Shown one piece after another: positions 45,863-57,834 of a DNA stretch of 64,000 nucleotides. The stretch is from Luidia sarsii (taxonomy: Eukaryota; Echinodermata; Asteroidea; Paxillosida; Luidiidae), in the NCBI GenBank assembly GCA_949987565.1, contig OX465105.1, positions 17,262,137 through 17,326,136 of the forward strand. The letters are read 5' to 3'. The stretch's first letter is position 1. Every line of letters begins with the position of its first letter. Below the pieces are notes generated by a model that was given only the letters and a program-made list of their open reading frames with translations, did not search any database and had not been told where the DNA came from. The position numbers and the translations under genes are program-made.

Positions 45863-46536
45863 TGTTGGATCATTGGTAGATTTGATAAAATACCCTCACG
45901 CGCAAAAGCACAATAATGCTCTGATTTGACTTTGATTGTACCAAACAGAAAAGTTTGTGAACAAACATTGCAAGTCACTACACATGTGAAGAAAAAAAAC
46001 ATGTTCCTAAAAAAGTGATTCAGAGTACGGTTGGGTGGCATACAATACCTACAATCAATGCAACAACCGACCGTAAGGGCCGTGCTTAAGAACTAACGAG
46101 TTGAGAAAAGTGCATAAGCTTTTGAAGCAACAACCACTTCATCAGATGCAATCTACATGTTGGTACAGGCTTTATGAAGATGACACCAATGAGTAATGTA
46201 CATTGTAATACATGGCTGGATTCTACGTGTGGCCCAGTAGGGCCAGACGCCTCTGGCTGAGACAACCTAAGTTGTGCCTGAGCAGAATGGATCATCATTC
46301 TAATAATATCATAATCCGGAGATGGGTGAAAAAATTAATTAAAGTTTGGCCTGACTGTAGAACTTTTGGCAGACTCCAGTGTCTACTGAGCCTTTAAACA
46401 AACAGACAGGCAGACAGACAGGCTTGCAACTCATCATGATAAAAAAAATTGACTGAAATGAATGCAAAGCTTAACCTTTGAAGAGAGAGAGAGAGAGAGA
46501 AACAGAAAGAGAGAGAGAGACAGAGAGAGGGAGAGA

Positions 46537-46579
<43 letters not shown>

Positions 46580-46895
46580 AAGTAGATATTCACAGATGCA
46601 TCGTAGAGTAGACAAAAAAAAAAAAAATCCAGGGCTTTCGGCTGAGTGCGCTGGACAGCTACTGTAGCCTGGTAAACAAAACTGGGGCAATTATAAATAC
46701 TTGATGTCATTAAAGTTCCACGCTTGCATTGTATATTGCAATGTGCAGTCAAAACAAACTTGGCAATGGATTCTGAGCGCCATCTGCCAATGCAAAACAT
46801 CTGCAGTGCAACCAATGGGAAGGAGTTATTTTCAAAGGGTGGTAAAATGCCAGTTGGGAAATTTTTTTAAATCCCCCCCAATTTTTTTTAAAACG
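45863..46895. other. Non-coding; (GA)n at 46481-46575
   Basis: 46085-46200 holds an interspersed-looking segment (GCTTTTGAAGCAACAACCAC, TTCATCAGATGCAATC). (GA)n simple sequence at 46481-46575. No exon. Confidence 0.4.
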
Positions 46896-46985
46896 GCCTT
46901 TGGGAAAGGTCCCGCTAGGATTGAAATGTCAAATGCCCTCTCTCTTTTTAGGGATTTGCATTTTGATAATGTGAGTCAGAAAACA
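46896..46985 (+). repeat. CTGCTAGGATCGAAA element fragment
   Basis: GGCCTTTGGGAAAGGTCCCG, CTAGGATTGAAATGTCAAAT and GATTTGCATTTTGATAAT are recognisable. Confidence 0.65.
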
Positions 46986-47639
46986 TTTTTCATAATTTTT
47001 TGTCATTCTAAAATCAAAAATATAACATCTCGTGCTTCGAGAGGCTCATCAGAATAGAGTTGACAGGCATTTAATTTTGGGCACAGTATCACAATATTAA
47101 AAGCTGTTGTTATATAGAATTAGTGAGTAGAGCAGGGATTATGTTTACATGGCCGTGGACTTGGCCATGACTGAATGATTAATGATCTTCCAATAGCCGG
47201 CACACGAGCCTAGGTGATTGATAGCGACTGACTCTCAGGCCAGTTGGAGGCTGGTCGACGGTAAAAAAACCAAAAAACACAGGCGATTGTGATGGGGGAA
47301 ATTCCTGTCTGATCCACTGGAACACTGAGTGATCAGCTGGGCCCTGAGTGGATGCGTAGTTAAGTGTGCAGATTGATTGTCACTGACTCAATGACTTGTG
47401 AAGGGAGGGAGGGACGGCGGGCTGGGGTCGTCCATAAAGAAACCCCTGACCAGAAATGACCGACGCAGACAGGATTGATGGCGCAATAAGAAGTGGACTG
47501 CAGGGAGTGGAAGAAAATTGGTGCTCACCTGCTATAAGTGGAGAACGAGCAAAGGGAAGCTCTACATGCAAATCATGAGCTGGAATCAGAATTTGAGCAT
47601 GCTTCACTGCACCATGCCCGTCCTAGCAATGTTGTTCCT
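46986..47639. other. Non-coding unique sequence
   Basis: GACTGACTGA-like words and unique DNA; no exon. Confidence 0.35.
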
Positions 47640-48315
47640 TCCAATCCCTCCTAGGTTTCTCCATCTCTCCCTCTCTCTGTCTCCATCTGTTTCCATGTCT
47701 GACTGTCTGTCTGTCTGTCTGCCTGCCCCTTTTTGTTTCTCATCTCTTCCTCTATCTGTCTCAATCTGTATCAGTTTCTCTCTCTATGTCAGTTTCCATC
47801 TGTCTGTCTGGTTGTCAGTCTGGCTGTCTGTCCGTCTGTCTGCCCTCTTCGTGTTTCTCCATCTCTCACTCTCCCTTTCTTGGTTTCCGTGTCTCTATCC
47901 ATCTCAGTCTATTTCTCTGTTTGTCTGTCTCCCTCTGTCTCTTTCTCAGTGTCTGTCTATCCATCTGACTGTCTGCCCTCTTTTTGTTTCTCCATCTCTC
48001 TGTCTCCATCTGTCTTAGTTTCTCTCTCTATTTCAGTCTCTATCTCTGTTTCCATGACTGTCTTGTTGTTCTGTCTGTCTGTCTGTCTGCCATTTTTTTG
48101 CTTCTCCATCTCTCACTTTGCCTCTCTCTGTTTCCTTGTCTCTATCCATCTCAGTCTATCTCTCTGATTCTGTATGTGCTTGTCTGTCTTTGTCTGTCTT
48201 GTTGTCTGTCTGTCGGTCATGTGTTTGTCTCCCTCTCTTTACCCTCTCTCTATTTCCCTCTCTCTCCTTCCTCTCTCTCCGTCTCCTCTCTCTCTCTCTT
48301 CCCCCTCTCTTTGCG
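47640..48315 (+). repeat. CT / TCTG pyrimidine-rich array
   Basis: Irregular CTCTCTGTCTCCATCTGTCT-type units over 670 bp; the serine/cysteine/leucine-rich frames are compositional. Confidence 0.9.
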
Positions 48316-49419
48316 TAAGTGATTTATTGGTTTGTTCAAAGCCCAAAGTACGGACACGCGCACGCTTTTTATTGCCAAATATGTGTATCGATTTGCCAGC
48401 GATTTTCATAGTGGCAATGCGTCTGGCGCGCTGGCCGGGCGTGGAGGAGTATTTTGGGGCATGTGGTGAAATGGAATAGCAGGGAGAAACGTAAATTGAT
48501 TTATGGATCGGACACTTAGGAATCTGCGGAGGGGCTCATCTACAAAGTTATACTTTTCAGGAGGGTGTGCGGAAGGGATGGAGGGAGAGTTGGGTGGGTT
48601 TTAAAGACAGACCAGCTTTTTTTCTCTTCAGGGAATGGGGAAAGGGTGGGGAAAGTGGTGTTTCTTTGATAATATGCAGGCTTTTCTTTTGTCTTGCACA
48701 AGTGTGGAGGCTTGTTAGTGTGTCAATGACAAAAAGATACCAGCAAGGTACTATGAAGAGGCCTATGTCTCCTTATTATGGCAATTAATTAACTATTTGA
48801 TTGATATCTGCATGATGATGATTGGCGGAGAGAGGTTGCCTTCCAATCTTGTTGGGATAATTCACATCCCAAGACATTTGCCGACAATTTTCTATGGAGG
48901 GCTTGAGACAATTTTTCAATCAATCACCCCAATATCTTTCTGGGTTTTTTTTTCGGTGGGGGGGGGGGGGTTAAGAAAAATGATAAGATTATAAACGTTT
49001 CATAGCCTGGCACTTTTTTGAGGTTTAAATTTCACTCTTTTTTTTCTGAAAGGCGTGATGCAAATGTGTGCCTGCAAATGTTTGTGATGGCTTAAGGGGC
49101 TCTGTACACCGTGTGTCTTGGGGGATGGTTAACAGATAGGCTTGGCAGGGCAAGGCTGGGCCGGGCTGGGCCAAAATGCAAGTCTGTAGATAGGCATTTC
49201 TCTCTTTCAGTGAATGCCATTATAAGAACCTTTCTCCCTGTGCTCAATGAATTGAGTAGTGAGTGCAGATGTACAGATCACAAGAAGCTGTAAAGAAAGA
49301 GGTTTTATCAGATGCTATCTCAGCAGGTGCCTTATGCCCTCTTGCGCTTAGTTGCCCCTGGTCACTGCCTGGATCCCACCTGCCCTTGCATTGGAGCTCA
49401 CGGTCATGACCTTGTTGGT
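48316..49419. other. Non-coding; T(n)G(n) run at 48945-48971
   Basis: Unique sequence with TTTTTTTTTCGGT-G14-TTAAGAAA at 48945-48979. No exon. Confidence 0.4.
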
Positions 49420-51050
49420 GTTGGTTATTGCCTTGTTACCCCTGCTCACTGCTTTGGTACCCCTGGTCATTGCCTTGGTGCCCCTGGTCAGTGCTGTGCC
49501 TTGGTGCTCATGGTCATGGCCTTAGTATAAGTGGTCATTGCCTTGCTGCCCCCTTGTCATTGCCTTGCTGCCCCTGGTCAATGCCTTGATGCCCCTTGTC
49601 ATTGCCTTGATGCCCCTTGTCATTGCCTTGGTGCCCTTGGTCATTGCCTTGATGCCCCTGGTCAGTTGCCTTGATGCCCCTTGTCATTGCCTTGATGTCC
49701 CTGGTCATTGCCTTGATGCCCCTGGTCATTGCCTTGATGCCCCTTGTCATTGCCTTGGTGCCCTTGGTCATTGCCTTAATGCCCCTGGTCATTGCCTTGA
49801 TGCCCCTTGTCATTGCCTTGATGCCCCCTGGTCATTGCCTTGCTGCCCCTTGTCATTGCCTTGGTGCCCCTGGTCATTGCCTTGATGCCCCTTGTCATTG
49901 CCTTGATGCCCCTGGTCATTGCCTTGCTGCCCCCTTGTCATTGCCTTGATGCCCCTGGTCATTGCCTTGATGCCCCCTTGTCATTGCCTTGATGCCCCTT
50001 GTCATTGCCTTGATGCCCCTGGCCATTGCCTCGATGCCCCTTGTCATTGCCTTGATGCCCCTGGTCATTGCCTCGATGCCCCTGGTCATTGCCTTGGTGC
50101 CCCCTGGTCATTGCCTTGCTGCCCCTGGTCATTGCCTTGATGATCCTGGTCATTGCCTTGATGCCCTGGTCATTGCCTTGATGCCCATGGTCATTGCCTC
50201 GATGTCCCTGGTCATTGCCTTGGTGCCCCTGGTCACTGCCTTGGTGCCCCTGGTCATTGCCTTGGTGCCCCTGGTCTTTGCCTTGATGCCCCTGGTCATT
50301 GCCTTGGTGCCCCTGGTCATTGCCTTGATGCCCCTGGTCATTGCCTTGATGCCCCTGGTCATTGCCTTGATGCCCCTTGTCATTACCTTGATGCTCCTGG
50401 TCATTGCCTTGATGCCCCTGGTCATTGCCTTGATGCCCCTGATCATTGCCTTGGTGCTCCTGGTCATTGTCTTGGTACCCCTGGTCATTGCCTTGATGCC
50501 CCTTGTCATTGCCTTGATGCCCCTTGTCATTGCCTTGATGCCCCTTGTCATTGCTTTGATGCCCCTGGTCATTGCCTTGATGCCCCTGGTCACTGCCTTG
50601 GTGCCCCTCGTCATTGCCTTGGTGCCCCTGGTCTTTGCCTTGGTGACACTGGTTGATTGCCTTGGTGCCCCTGGTCATTGCCTTGCTGCCCCCTTGTCAT
50701 TGCCTTGATGCCCCTGGTCATTGCCTTGATGCCCCCTTGTCATTGCCTTGATGCCCCTTGTCATTGCCTTGATGCCCCTGGCCATTGCCTCGATGCCCCT
50801 TGTCATTGCCTTGATGCCCCTGGTCATTGCCTTGATGCCCCTGGTCATTGCCTCGATGCCCCTGGTCATTGCCTTGGTGCCCCTGGTCACTGCCTTGGTG
50901 CCCCTCGTCATTGCCTTGGTGCCCCTCATCATTGCCTTGGTGCCCCTGGTCTTTGCCTTGGTGACACTGGTTGATTGCCTTGGTGCCCCTGGTTTATTGC
51001 CTTGGTGTCCCAAATCTTTGCTTCAGTGTCATTGCCTTGTCCCATGAATA
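49420..51050 (+). repeat. 21-bp minisatellite (CCTTGATGCCCCTGGTCATTG)n
   Basis: About 75 units of a 21-bp repeat with variants GGTG, GCTG and CCCCTTG. Since 21 is divisible by three, frames MPLVIAL (plus) and GHQGNDQ (minus) stay open for up to 239 codons; no flanking coding context. Blocks near 49920-50105 and 50683-50885 share the same order of variants, a higher-order duplication. Confidence 0.95.
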
Positions 51051-51587
51051 CTGACAATCAGAAATACATCAGGGCTCAAAACTCTATTTGTCACACATGC
51101 TGGTGGTAGGAAATGCACTTATGTGTATGGCTCCACAAAAACCACATATCGTAATCACATCATAACAGTGCAGTTGTCCAGACTTAATAGCTAACATGAG
51201 GGCTTTCTGACTTTGTAGGACCTTTTAAATGCTAATGGGGCATACTTGTTGCATGTTATCCTTTGATCATATTGGGAAATGCCAAGGCTAATTAAACATG
51301 AGCCAACCTAGGCAGGGCAGGTAAACACTAACAGGGCAGGATTAAGGGTCACGTAATACCCACTGTACACACCAGGTATTGCCTTGCTTTGTACTGTGGA
51401 GGTGCGGTGAGTTTGTTCTTCTTTTTTGGGGGATAATCACTGGCTTTGTGTGTAATCGCTAGGGCAAACATTTGCCGAAAAGCAAAAGGATTCTTATGGC
51501 TTGGATGGAAGTCAGACAGTCAGACACCCCCCCCCCAAAAAAAACCTGCCAAAACCACAAACATTCATTTCTCCTAAATCATTTCAT
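51051..51587. other. Non-coding unique sequence
   Basis: Low-repeat sequence with GGCTAATTAAACATGAG at 51290; C-A homopolymer junction at 51530. Confidence 0.35.
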
Positions 51588-51672
51588 CCGTTGAGAAAGG
51601 TCTGCTAGGATCAAAACATGTGGCCCTGTACAGTTTCGAGACATGCATTTGGCTCATTAAAGTCAGTGTTGA
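51588..51672 (+). repeat. CTGCTAGGATCGAAA element fragment
   Basis: TTGAGAAAGGTCTGCTAGGA, TCAAAACATGTGGCCCTG and TTAAAGTCAGTGTTGAGCAG are present. Confidence 0.7.
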
Positions 51673-52799
51673 GCAGGGGCCAATATCATAGAGCCACTTC
51701 AGCACCAAAATCTGCTTTTTCATCAAAAAAAAAGGTAATTATTCATAGGATTAGTTTGCCAATCAAAAATTCACTTTTGTTTTATGCTAAGTAACAAATA
51801 CTGGAATACAAGACAATGTGGTAATGTGGTCTGTAATCCTGTTTACACGGGGAAGACTTTTCATGTGTAGCCGATTTTCACACTGAAGCAGCTGGCTGAA
51901 TGAAATTGGTCCCCGTTTGCAGCATTTCTTGTCTTTCCCAAATCCGGGTAAAACTGTTTTCTCCTAAAACAAAATATTTGATGAAACATTTTTGGGGGTT
52001 TGTTTTGGGGGCCTCGAATCGTTATTTAGCACAACACACACCTTTAATGACATCAGTTGTCTGCTTCAATTACCAGATTAGCAGCAAAATATTGCGACAA
52101 TTTTGGGACGTTATTGTGGATAACTCTTCCCTCCCCCCCCCCTCATGGATCTCCTAAAGACACTGAAAAATGGCCTGGTTCAATGTGAGGAAGTGGAGGA
52201 GGGGTGGGGGTGATGGTTTTCCTGTGTTTCTTCCCAAGTAACCTTGAGTGGCCCCTGGGCAATAGGCACGAAACCAACCCCCCCCCCCCACAACCGAACC
52301 ACTGCCCCCTCCCCTCCTCCCTGGAAAAAAAAGGGGTCTTCATCTTCAACTTAACATCTCCAATCGGATTTAGTGTTTCTATTGTGAGCCGCCGTCAATA
52401 CCGCGGGCTGGAACACAAGCGGTCCTGACCACACGACGAAAACGCGAACAGATGCCAATAGCCCAGCTAGTATTTCCGCCCAGTGCCAATCCTTCGAGTT
52501 GAACGAGAAGCGGCAGTACAGGAGAACAGGACGGAATGTGGCAACCAAAAAAAAAAAAAAAAAACCCAAATACAGCCTCCCCCCTCCACAAAAAAACAAG
52601 CCTGTAGCTGCCTGAAGCTGGTTTGGAGTTACAGGATATTAAACAGGTGTTGCAGAAAGAAAAATCAATGGGAATTTTCACAGCTTTCACTCAAATAATG
52701 TCCTCATTTGTCAGCGTGCGAAACTGGTGTGAGACGATACGCCAACACAAAAATGGTCAGAAAATAGTCAGGAATAGTTGAGAGTGCATCGCACTGGCA
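51673..52799. other. Non-coding; LINE-tail remnant at 52236-52265
   Basis: AACCTTGAGTGGCCCCTGGG resembles the LINE tail at 60730. Homopolymers at 52130, 52278 and 52545. No exon. Confidence 0.35.
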
Positions 52800-53014
52800 C
52801 AAAAGAGAAAAGAGAGCAGGAAAGAGAGCGAGAGAAGGAGAGGGAGAGAGCAAGAGAGAAAGAGAGAGGGAAAGAGAGAGAGCAAGAGAAAAAGAGAGAG
52901 AGAGAAAAAAAGAGAGAGAGAGAAAGAAAGAGGGGAAGAAAGAGAGGGAGAGAGAGGGAGAGAGAGAGGGGGAGAGAGAGGGAAAGACATAGAGAGGAGA
53001 TAGTGAGAGTGGGG

Positions 53015-53058
<44 letters not shown>

Positions 53059-53325
53059 AAGAGAGAGGGAAAGCGAGAGGGAAAGAGAGAGAGGGAGAGA
53101 GGGGGAGAGAGAGAGGGGGAGAGAGAGGGAGAGAGAGAGAGAGAGAGAGAGGGGGAGAGAAAGAGAGAGAGGGGGAGAGAGAGAAAGAGAGAGGGAGAGA
53201 AAGGGGGAGAGAGAGAGAGAGAGGGGGAGAGAGAAAGGGAGAGAGAGAGAGGGAGAGAGAAAGAGATAGGGAAAGACATAGAGCAGAGAATGAGAGGACG
53301 AGAGAGAAAGAGAGAGAGAGTGAGG

Positions 53326-53369
<44 letters not shown>

Positions 53370-53454
53370 GAGAGAGAAAGAGAGAGGGAAAGATATAGAG
53401 GAGAGAATGAGAGGACGAGGGAGAAAGAGAGAGAGAGAGTGAGAGAGAGTGAGG

Positions 53455-53486
<32 letters not shown>

Positions 53487-53600
53487 AAGAGAGAGGGAAA
53501 GATATAGAGGAGAGAATGAGGGGGAGAGAGGGAAAACTGTAGAGAGAGAGAGGGAGGGAGGAATAGATTGAGGGAGGGAGAGAGAGAGGAAGGAAGGAGA
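52800..53600 (+). repeat. (GA)n/GGGA polypurine array, 800 bp
   Basis: Almost continuous purine strand; ACATAGAG-containing segments repeat at 52986, 53275, 53390 and 53500, suggesting a longer unit of about 115 bp at the right side. The 280-340-codon Ser/Leu/Pro frames are compositional. Confidence 0.95.
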
Positions 53601-54659
53601 TAGGAAGAGAGATGCACTTTTCCTGCACAACCAATTCTGCAGAAATCCTACACCACAACTGCACAACAGATTCATCACCGCCCCATCTGCGACTGCACTG
53701 ACTGGGGGCAATCGTCCTTAACGCTGAATTGCGTACGGAGTCTGCAACAGCGACCCAAGTTTTCCTGTGGCATCCCAACATTCGCAAATCAATCCAAATT
53801 CATACAAATGCAGCATCTTCCTCCGGTCGAGATCCAACACCTTCGCTGGAAGCTCTTTCCGGCAAACTTTGAAGCTTCTTAATCCAAACTCTTTCTTTTC
53901 TTCTCTTTTTATTTTTTTTTATTTTTTAGAAGGGGGTAATCACGTTATCGGATGAATGAGAGTGTGCGAGTTTTCCCACCTTGTGGCGACCACGCACTCA
54001 GGCACTGCGCTTACAGCAGCAGCGCTTTACATTACAGCCCGCAGATTTAGATGTTCAAATTTTAATGAACAGTAGAGATTCCCCTTCCCCTTACCCCCCG
54101 TGGGAGATAGGAGGCTGCGAGGTGAGAAAAATACACTCCTGGGGGGTAACAAGTTTTTTTATGAGACAAAATTGCTTCGGTAAAAAAAAGAAGTTCTTTT
54201 TTTTCTAAAAGAAAAAAAATAGGAGTGGGAAAATATTGCCTGGGATGAGGTGACAGGGAGATTGCATAAAAATGAGCGATTTGTTATGCATTTAAGTCCT
54301 TGCTCGAAGAATGTGTTATGGGACTCCCACAAGGGCCACAGGCTCTTTGAAGAGAGAAAGAGAGAGAGAGAGAGAGAAAGGGGCGAGAGAAAAATTGAAA
54401 TTGAAGGGATACACTGTATATTTCTGCTTGCATTTTTACATTTTGTGCGTGTAGAGTGTGCGTGGAGGGGGGTAGGGGGATATGGGATTCCTGCCAGAGG
54501 AAGACAAGGAGGGAGGATGCGTGGACAGGTCACGCTGGAATCTACTGGATTGTATACCCCGCGCTGTAAACAGCCCATCAGTCAAACTCAAAATATTTAC
54601 GCTTTTTGGGCCGGGGCCTCCAGGAATCCCGCCAGCAAGGAAAATACACAGCCAGGGGG
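53601..54659. other. Non-coding; short GA tract at 54351-54380
   Basis: Unique sequence with A/T homopolymers; no supportable exon. Confidence 0.35.
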
Positions 54660-54900
54660 AAAAGCCATAACGCCCTGTGTATATTTTCGTACCCTTTTCA
54701 GCGACGGGCGACGGGCAACGGATGGGTCGGGTACGAGTGCCACAGCGACATGTGATTAATATGCGAACGGACCCACCCATCCAACGCTTCCCCTCCTTTT
54801 CAACCCTCTGCCCATTTTGTTGACGTTATTAATGAGGCCTTTTAATGAAAGATGTCTGGACAAACGCTGCGAAGAATGTTGCCACCCTTAAGAGTGATCG
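54660..54900. promoter_or_regulatory. Low-repeat block with ATTAAT motifs, candidate enhancer
   Basis: It contains GTGATTAATATGCG, GTTATTAATGAGG and TTTTAATGAAAG plus CpGs, in repeat-free sequence inside the presumed 26-kb intron. The motifs resemble homeodomain sites; function is untested. Confidence 0.22.
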
Positions 54901-55139
54901 CAGATTCAGCCCCTTCAAAAGGTCACTGCTCGGAAAACCGACCCCCCCCCCCTGAAAAAAATAATAATGAACAGTTCATGTGTGTGCACCGCAACTGACG
55001 GATAACTTAAACACACACATAATGTGCAGAAATTCGGACACTTCAATGCCCCGCTACACACAACTGATTGATATTGCAGTTTAAAGACTTTGCCTGCTTG
55101 AGAGAGAGGGGTGGGGGTGGGGGAAAAAAAATAAATCAT
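54901..55139. other. Non-coding spacer
   Basis: C homopolymer at 54943-54953 with an ATAATAATG run; nothing else seen. Confidence 0.35.
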
Positions 55140-55345
55140 TTGCGGGGAGAATCAAATTCAACGCGCACGGCGCAGACTTTAATTGGAATGATCTGAGGTC
55201 CCCCGTGGCGGAATTTACGTTTCATTTGAGGCGCGCCTTCCCGGACCAACAAAGCCGGCGTTACTTCTGGATCTCCTGCTGCCTTAGCGCCTGGCAAATG
55301 GAAGGAATTTAATCAAAAATGATCAAATCTGCACGGCAGATATTC
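55140..55345. promoter_or_regulatory. Low-repeat CpG-containing block, candidate enhancer
   Basis: ACTTTAATTGGAATGATC, CATTTGAGGCGCGCC, AATTTAATCAAAAATGATCA: homeodomain- and TCF-like words with CpGs. Candidate by composition only. Confidence 0.22.
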
Positions 55346-55819
55346 CCGCGATTTTTTTTTTTTTTTCAATGCCTGTGTCCAGGGTTCAACTCCCATCTGG
55401 GACAGAGCAAGGAGGACGGGGCGAGTGCAAGGCTAGATTTAAAGTAACGGCTGCGGCTGTACGGCTATGGATGTCGGGGGGGGGGTATGAAAGCACCTGG
55501 CTGTAATCAAGTATAGGCCAATCATTACCAGTAGCGATAGCCGTTAATTTGACTCCAGGACCGCTGTAACTTGTGACTTTTCCTTTTTGTGGCTAAATGT
55601 GCAGGTGTCCTCACTTCCATTTTTTTTAAGCTGAAAATTCCCCACTCTCCCCATCCACACCACACACGCTCCACCCTCCTCCCCTTCCCCTCCCCCTCCC
55701 CTTCCCCTCCTCCGTATCATACCGTATCGTTTCTCCACTCAATGAGAAATTTGATACAGCATTTTCAAGAGTTGGAGTTTACCAGGGAGGAAACGGGGCC
55801 ACACAAAAATGGAAAGTGA
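55346..55819. other. Non-coding spacer
   Basis: CAGGGTTCAACTCCCATCTG at 55380 is box B-like but isolated. C/T-rich stretch at 55640-55715. Confidence 0.35.
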
Positions 55820-56160
55820 TTAAGTACGTCGGGATGCATGCGCGGGCCGCTCAATTCAGCCGGCATTACGGACCAGGAGCCCCCCGGACAGCTGTCCAAG
55901 CAACTCACTGCGGCAATCAGTCCGGCATTAGCGAGTAGGGGAAGGAGGGATAGGGGAGGGGGGGGGTGGTGATTTCTATGCGAAGGTCAACTTCGTGCAG
56001 GTCCTCGCCGATGACGAGCGAGATGGAAAGGAGGGAGGGGGAACATTTTTCCAAATGCGCCGCCCCTCTTAATACTGCCACATTCCTCCAACTCGTTTCT
56101 CACGACATTATACACTAATTATGCAGGGCAAGACGAGAAATATCTGAGACCGATTTACGG
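55820..56160. promoter_or_regulatory. Low-repeat CpG-containing block, candidate enhancer
   Basis: CCGGCATTACGG and CCGGCATTAGCG recur 73 bases apart, and CACTAATTATGC follows. A G run at 55960 interrupts. Candidate by composition only. Confidence 0.22.
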
Positions 56161-56454
56161 AAAAAAAAGAGGGGAGGGGTAACTGTCAATGTTCACTGAT
56201 CCACTTATATCTGTATTAAATGGAGTGCTTAAATATCCATTTCAGATGTGGATTTTTCTCACACAAATATATGCCCCCCAATCGCTTGAGCCACCGTCAA
56301 TCCAAAAGGTAATTTTGGTTTTCCCAGCAACGAAATGGAATGAAAATAATTTATTTATCAAACTCCATATTGCAAAACCTTCAGGGGATCTCGTGCACAC
56401 GTGTGCGAGGGTGGTGATATGGTGCTCGTAAAAAAAAAAAAAAAAAAAAAAAAC
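56161..56454. other. Non-coding spacer
   Basis: Unique sequence and an A homopolymer at 56430-56451. Confidence 0.35.
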
Positions 56455-56795
56455 CCCAGTGGCTTGCGTTATGAGATAGCAGACCACAGTGCCGTACGTA
56501 CAGAGCCCATTACAAAGACAAGGACATGCAATACCCCGATTCATGCGAACAAATTACCGATACACCTGTTAGCGAAGGCCCAGTGGGATTGGGCCGGGGA
56601 AATTGGAACGGGCCCGAGTCAATTTAGAAAATGACATTACCCTGATTCACTTGATTAAAGCCCAGGCGCGGATCAGGAGAACATATTCTGGTGTTTCAAG
56701 CGACAAGCGGTAACGATATGGTTGGGTCGTACAGTTTGGCCAACGTAATCATTATTCATTCTGCGGCAATTCTCTAAGATCGGGTGAGTGGCGAG
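56455..56795. promoter_or_regulatory. Low-repeat block, candidate enhancer
   Basis: ATTACAAAGACAAGGACATG, TTGATTAAAGCCCAGG and TAATCATTATTCATTC lie in repeat-free sequence. Candidate by composition only. Confidence 0.22.
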
Positions 56796-57034
56796 TGCTG
56801 AGGCTTCATCTGTCAGCAGCAAATAAAACCAGGAAGAAATCCCGGCACACTTATTGGTCTGGTAGCCATAACGACAGACATAATAGCAAGCAAATACATT
56901 ACGGAATAGTAATGGGCAAAAACGTTCGGGACATCCCAATCCATTTTCACCAATCCTTCAATGTCACGGTTTTTTTTAAAAGAGAGGAAAATATCAATTT
57001 TTGATCAGGAAAAAAAAAGATACAAAAACGTTGC

Positions 57035-57160
57035 TGACTGACTTAAATGACCAAAATGCAAATGTCAAAAATCTAGAGGGCCTGAGATTTGATCCTGGGA
57101 TCTTTCTCAATTATTGATACTGAGTGATTCTACCTGAAAGCTCCTGCTAGGGATCGAAAC
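57035..57160 (+). repeat. CTGCTAGGATCGAAA element, copy
   Basis: GACCAAAATGCAAATGTCAA, GAGGGCCTGAGATTTGATCC and CTCCTGCTAGGGATCGAAAC: inverse and forward core arms around a spacer. Confidence 0.75.
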
Positions 57161-57162
57161 AT

Positions 57163-57210
57163 CAGGGGTGGATTTCATCAAAGCCTTAGGATGCATCGTA
57201 ACTCAACTTG
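57163..57210 (+). mobile_element. GATTTCAC palindromic element, truncated copy
   Basis: CAGGGGTGGATTTCATCAAA then GGATGCATCGTAACTCAACT, broken after 57210. It abuts the preceding element copy. Confidence 0.7.
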
Positions 57211-57331
57211 ATTAAGAAAGGGAAGGATCTGGTGGCAGCACAGAATGTCTTGATGAATAGTGCAAGACCAAGAGACGTTCTGGGCATTACACTAGTATTC
57301 CTATGGCTTTAACTTGACCTCCATGCCATTT

Positions 57332-57487
57332 CAGGGCTGGATTTCACAAAGCCTTACGATGCATCGTAACTCAAGTTACGATTTATAACCCATCAAAAGT
57401 TGTGATAGGCTGTATGGTTTCTGTGCATTGCTCATTGTCTTGCAATAGGTTGTCAGTTACGATGAGGACTATTGAAGTCGACTACTG
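57332..57487 (+). mobile_element. GATTTCAC palindromic element, copy 3
   Basis: CAGGGCTGGATTTCACAAAG, ACGATGCATCGTAACTCAAG, and the end GAAGTCGACTACTGG match the 2816-2970 copy over its length with divergence. Confidence 0.75.
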
Positions 57488-57834
57488 GCCCGATTTTGAT
57501 CATGTCGAATGGTTTGGTTTGGGTGGGTGGTTGGTTGGTGGTGTTGGACTGCAAGCACTTCACGGTAGCACAGCCGTGCCTCACTTATTTCCTTAACCTT
57601 TCCAAGGGTTGGGTCGGCACTGATAGCAAGGGGGGAGGGGTCACGGTGTGTGTGTGTGTGAGTGTGTATGTGTGGTGGGTGTTCACGGGAGCCCCCATTG
57701 ATAGGGTCGTCATTCTCTGTCAATGCTTAATGATCTTGAGTGGTCTCTGAAATCAAGCGTCAGTCGGGGAAGGTGAGGGGGAGGGAGGGAGGGTGAGGGG
57801 GAGGGGTTGGGACCCAGGAGACAGGTCTCCCTGG
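57488..57834. other. Non-coding; (GT)n at 57643-57675
   Basis: GT microsatellite and a GGGAGGG stretch at 57770-57805. No exon. Confidence 0.4.

Noticed and set aside
49538..51047. Open frames up to 239 codons (MPLVIAL and GHQGNDQ repeats)
   Set aside because: 21-bp unit keeps all frames open; nothing gene-like flanks it.
49420..51050. CRISPR-like regular repeats
   Set aside because: Repeats are head-to-tail without unique spacers, in animal nuclear DNA.
52704..53787. 335-339-codon Ser/Leu/Pro frames
   Set aside because: Complement of a GA-rich array.
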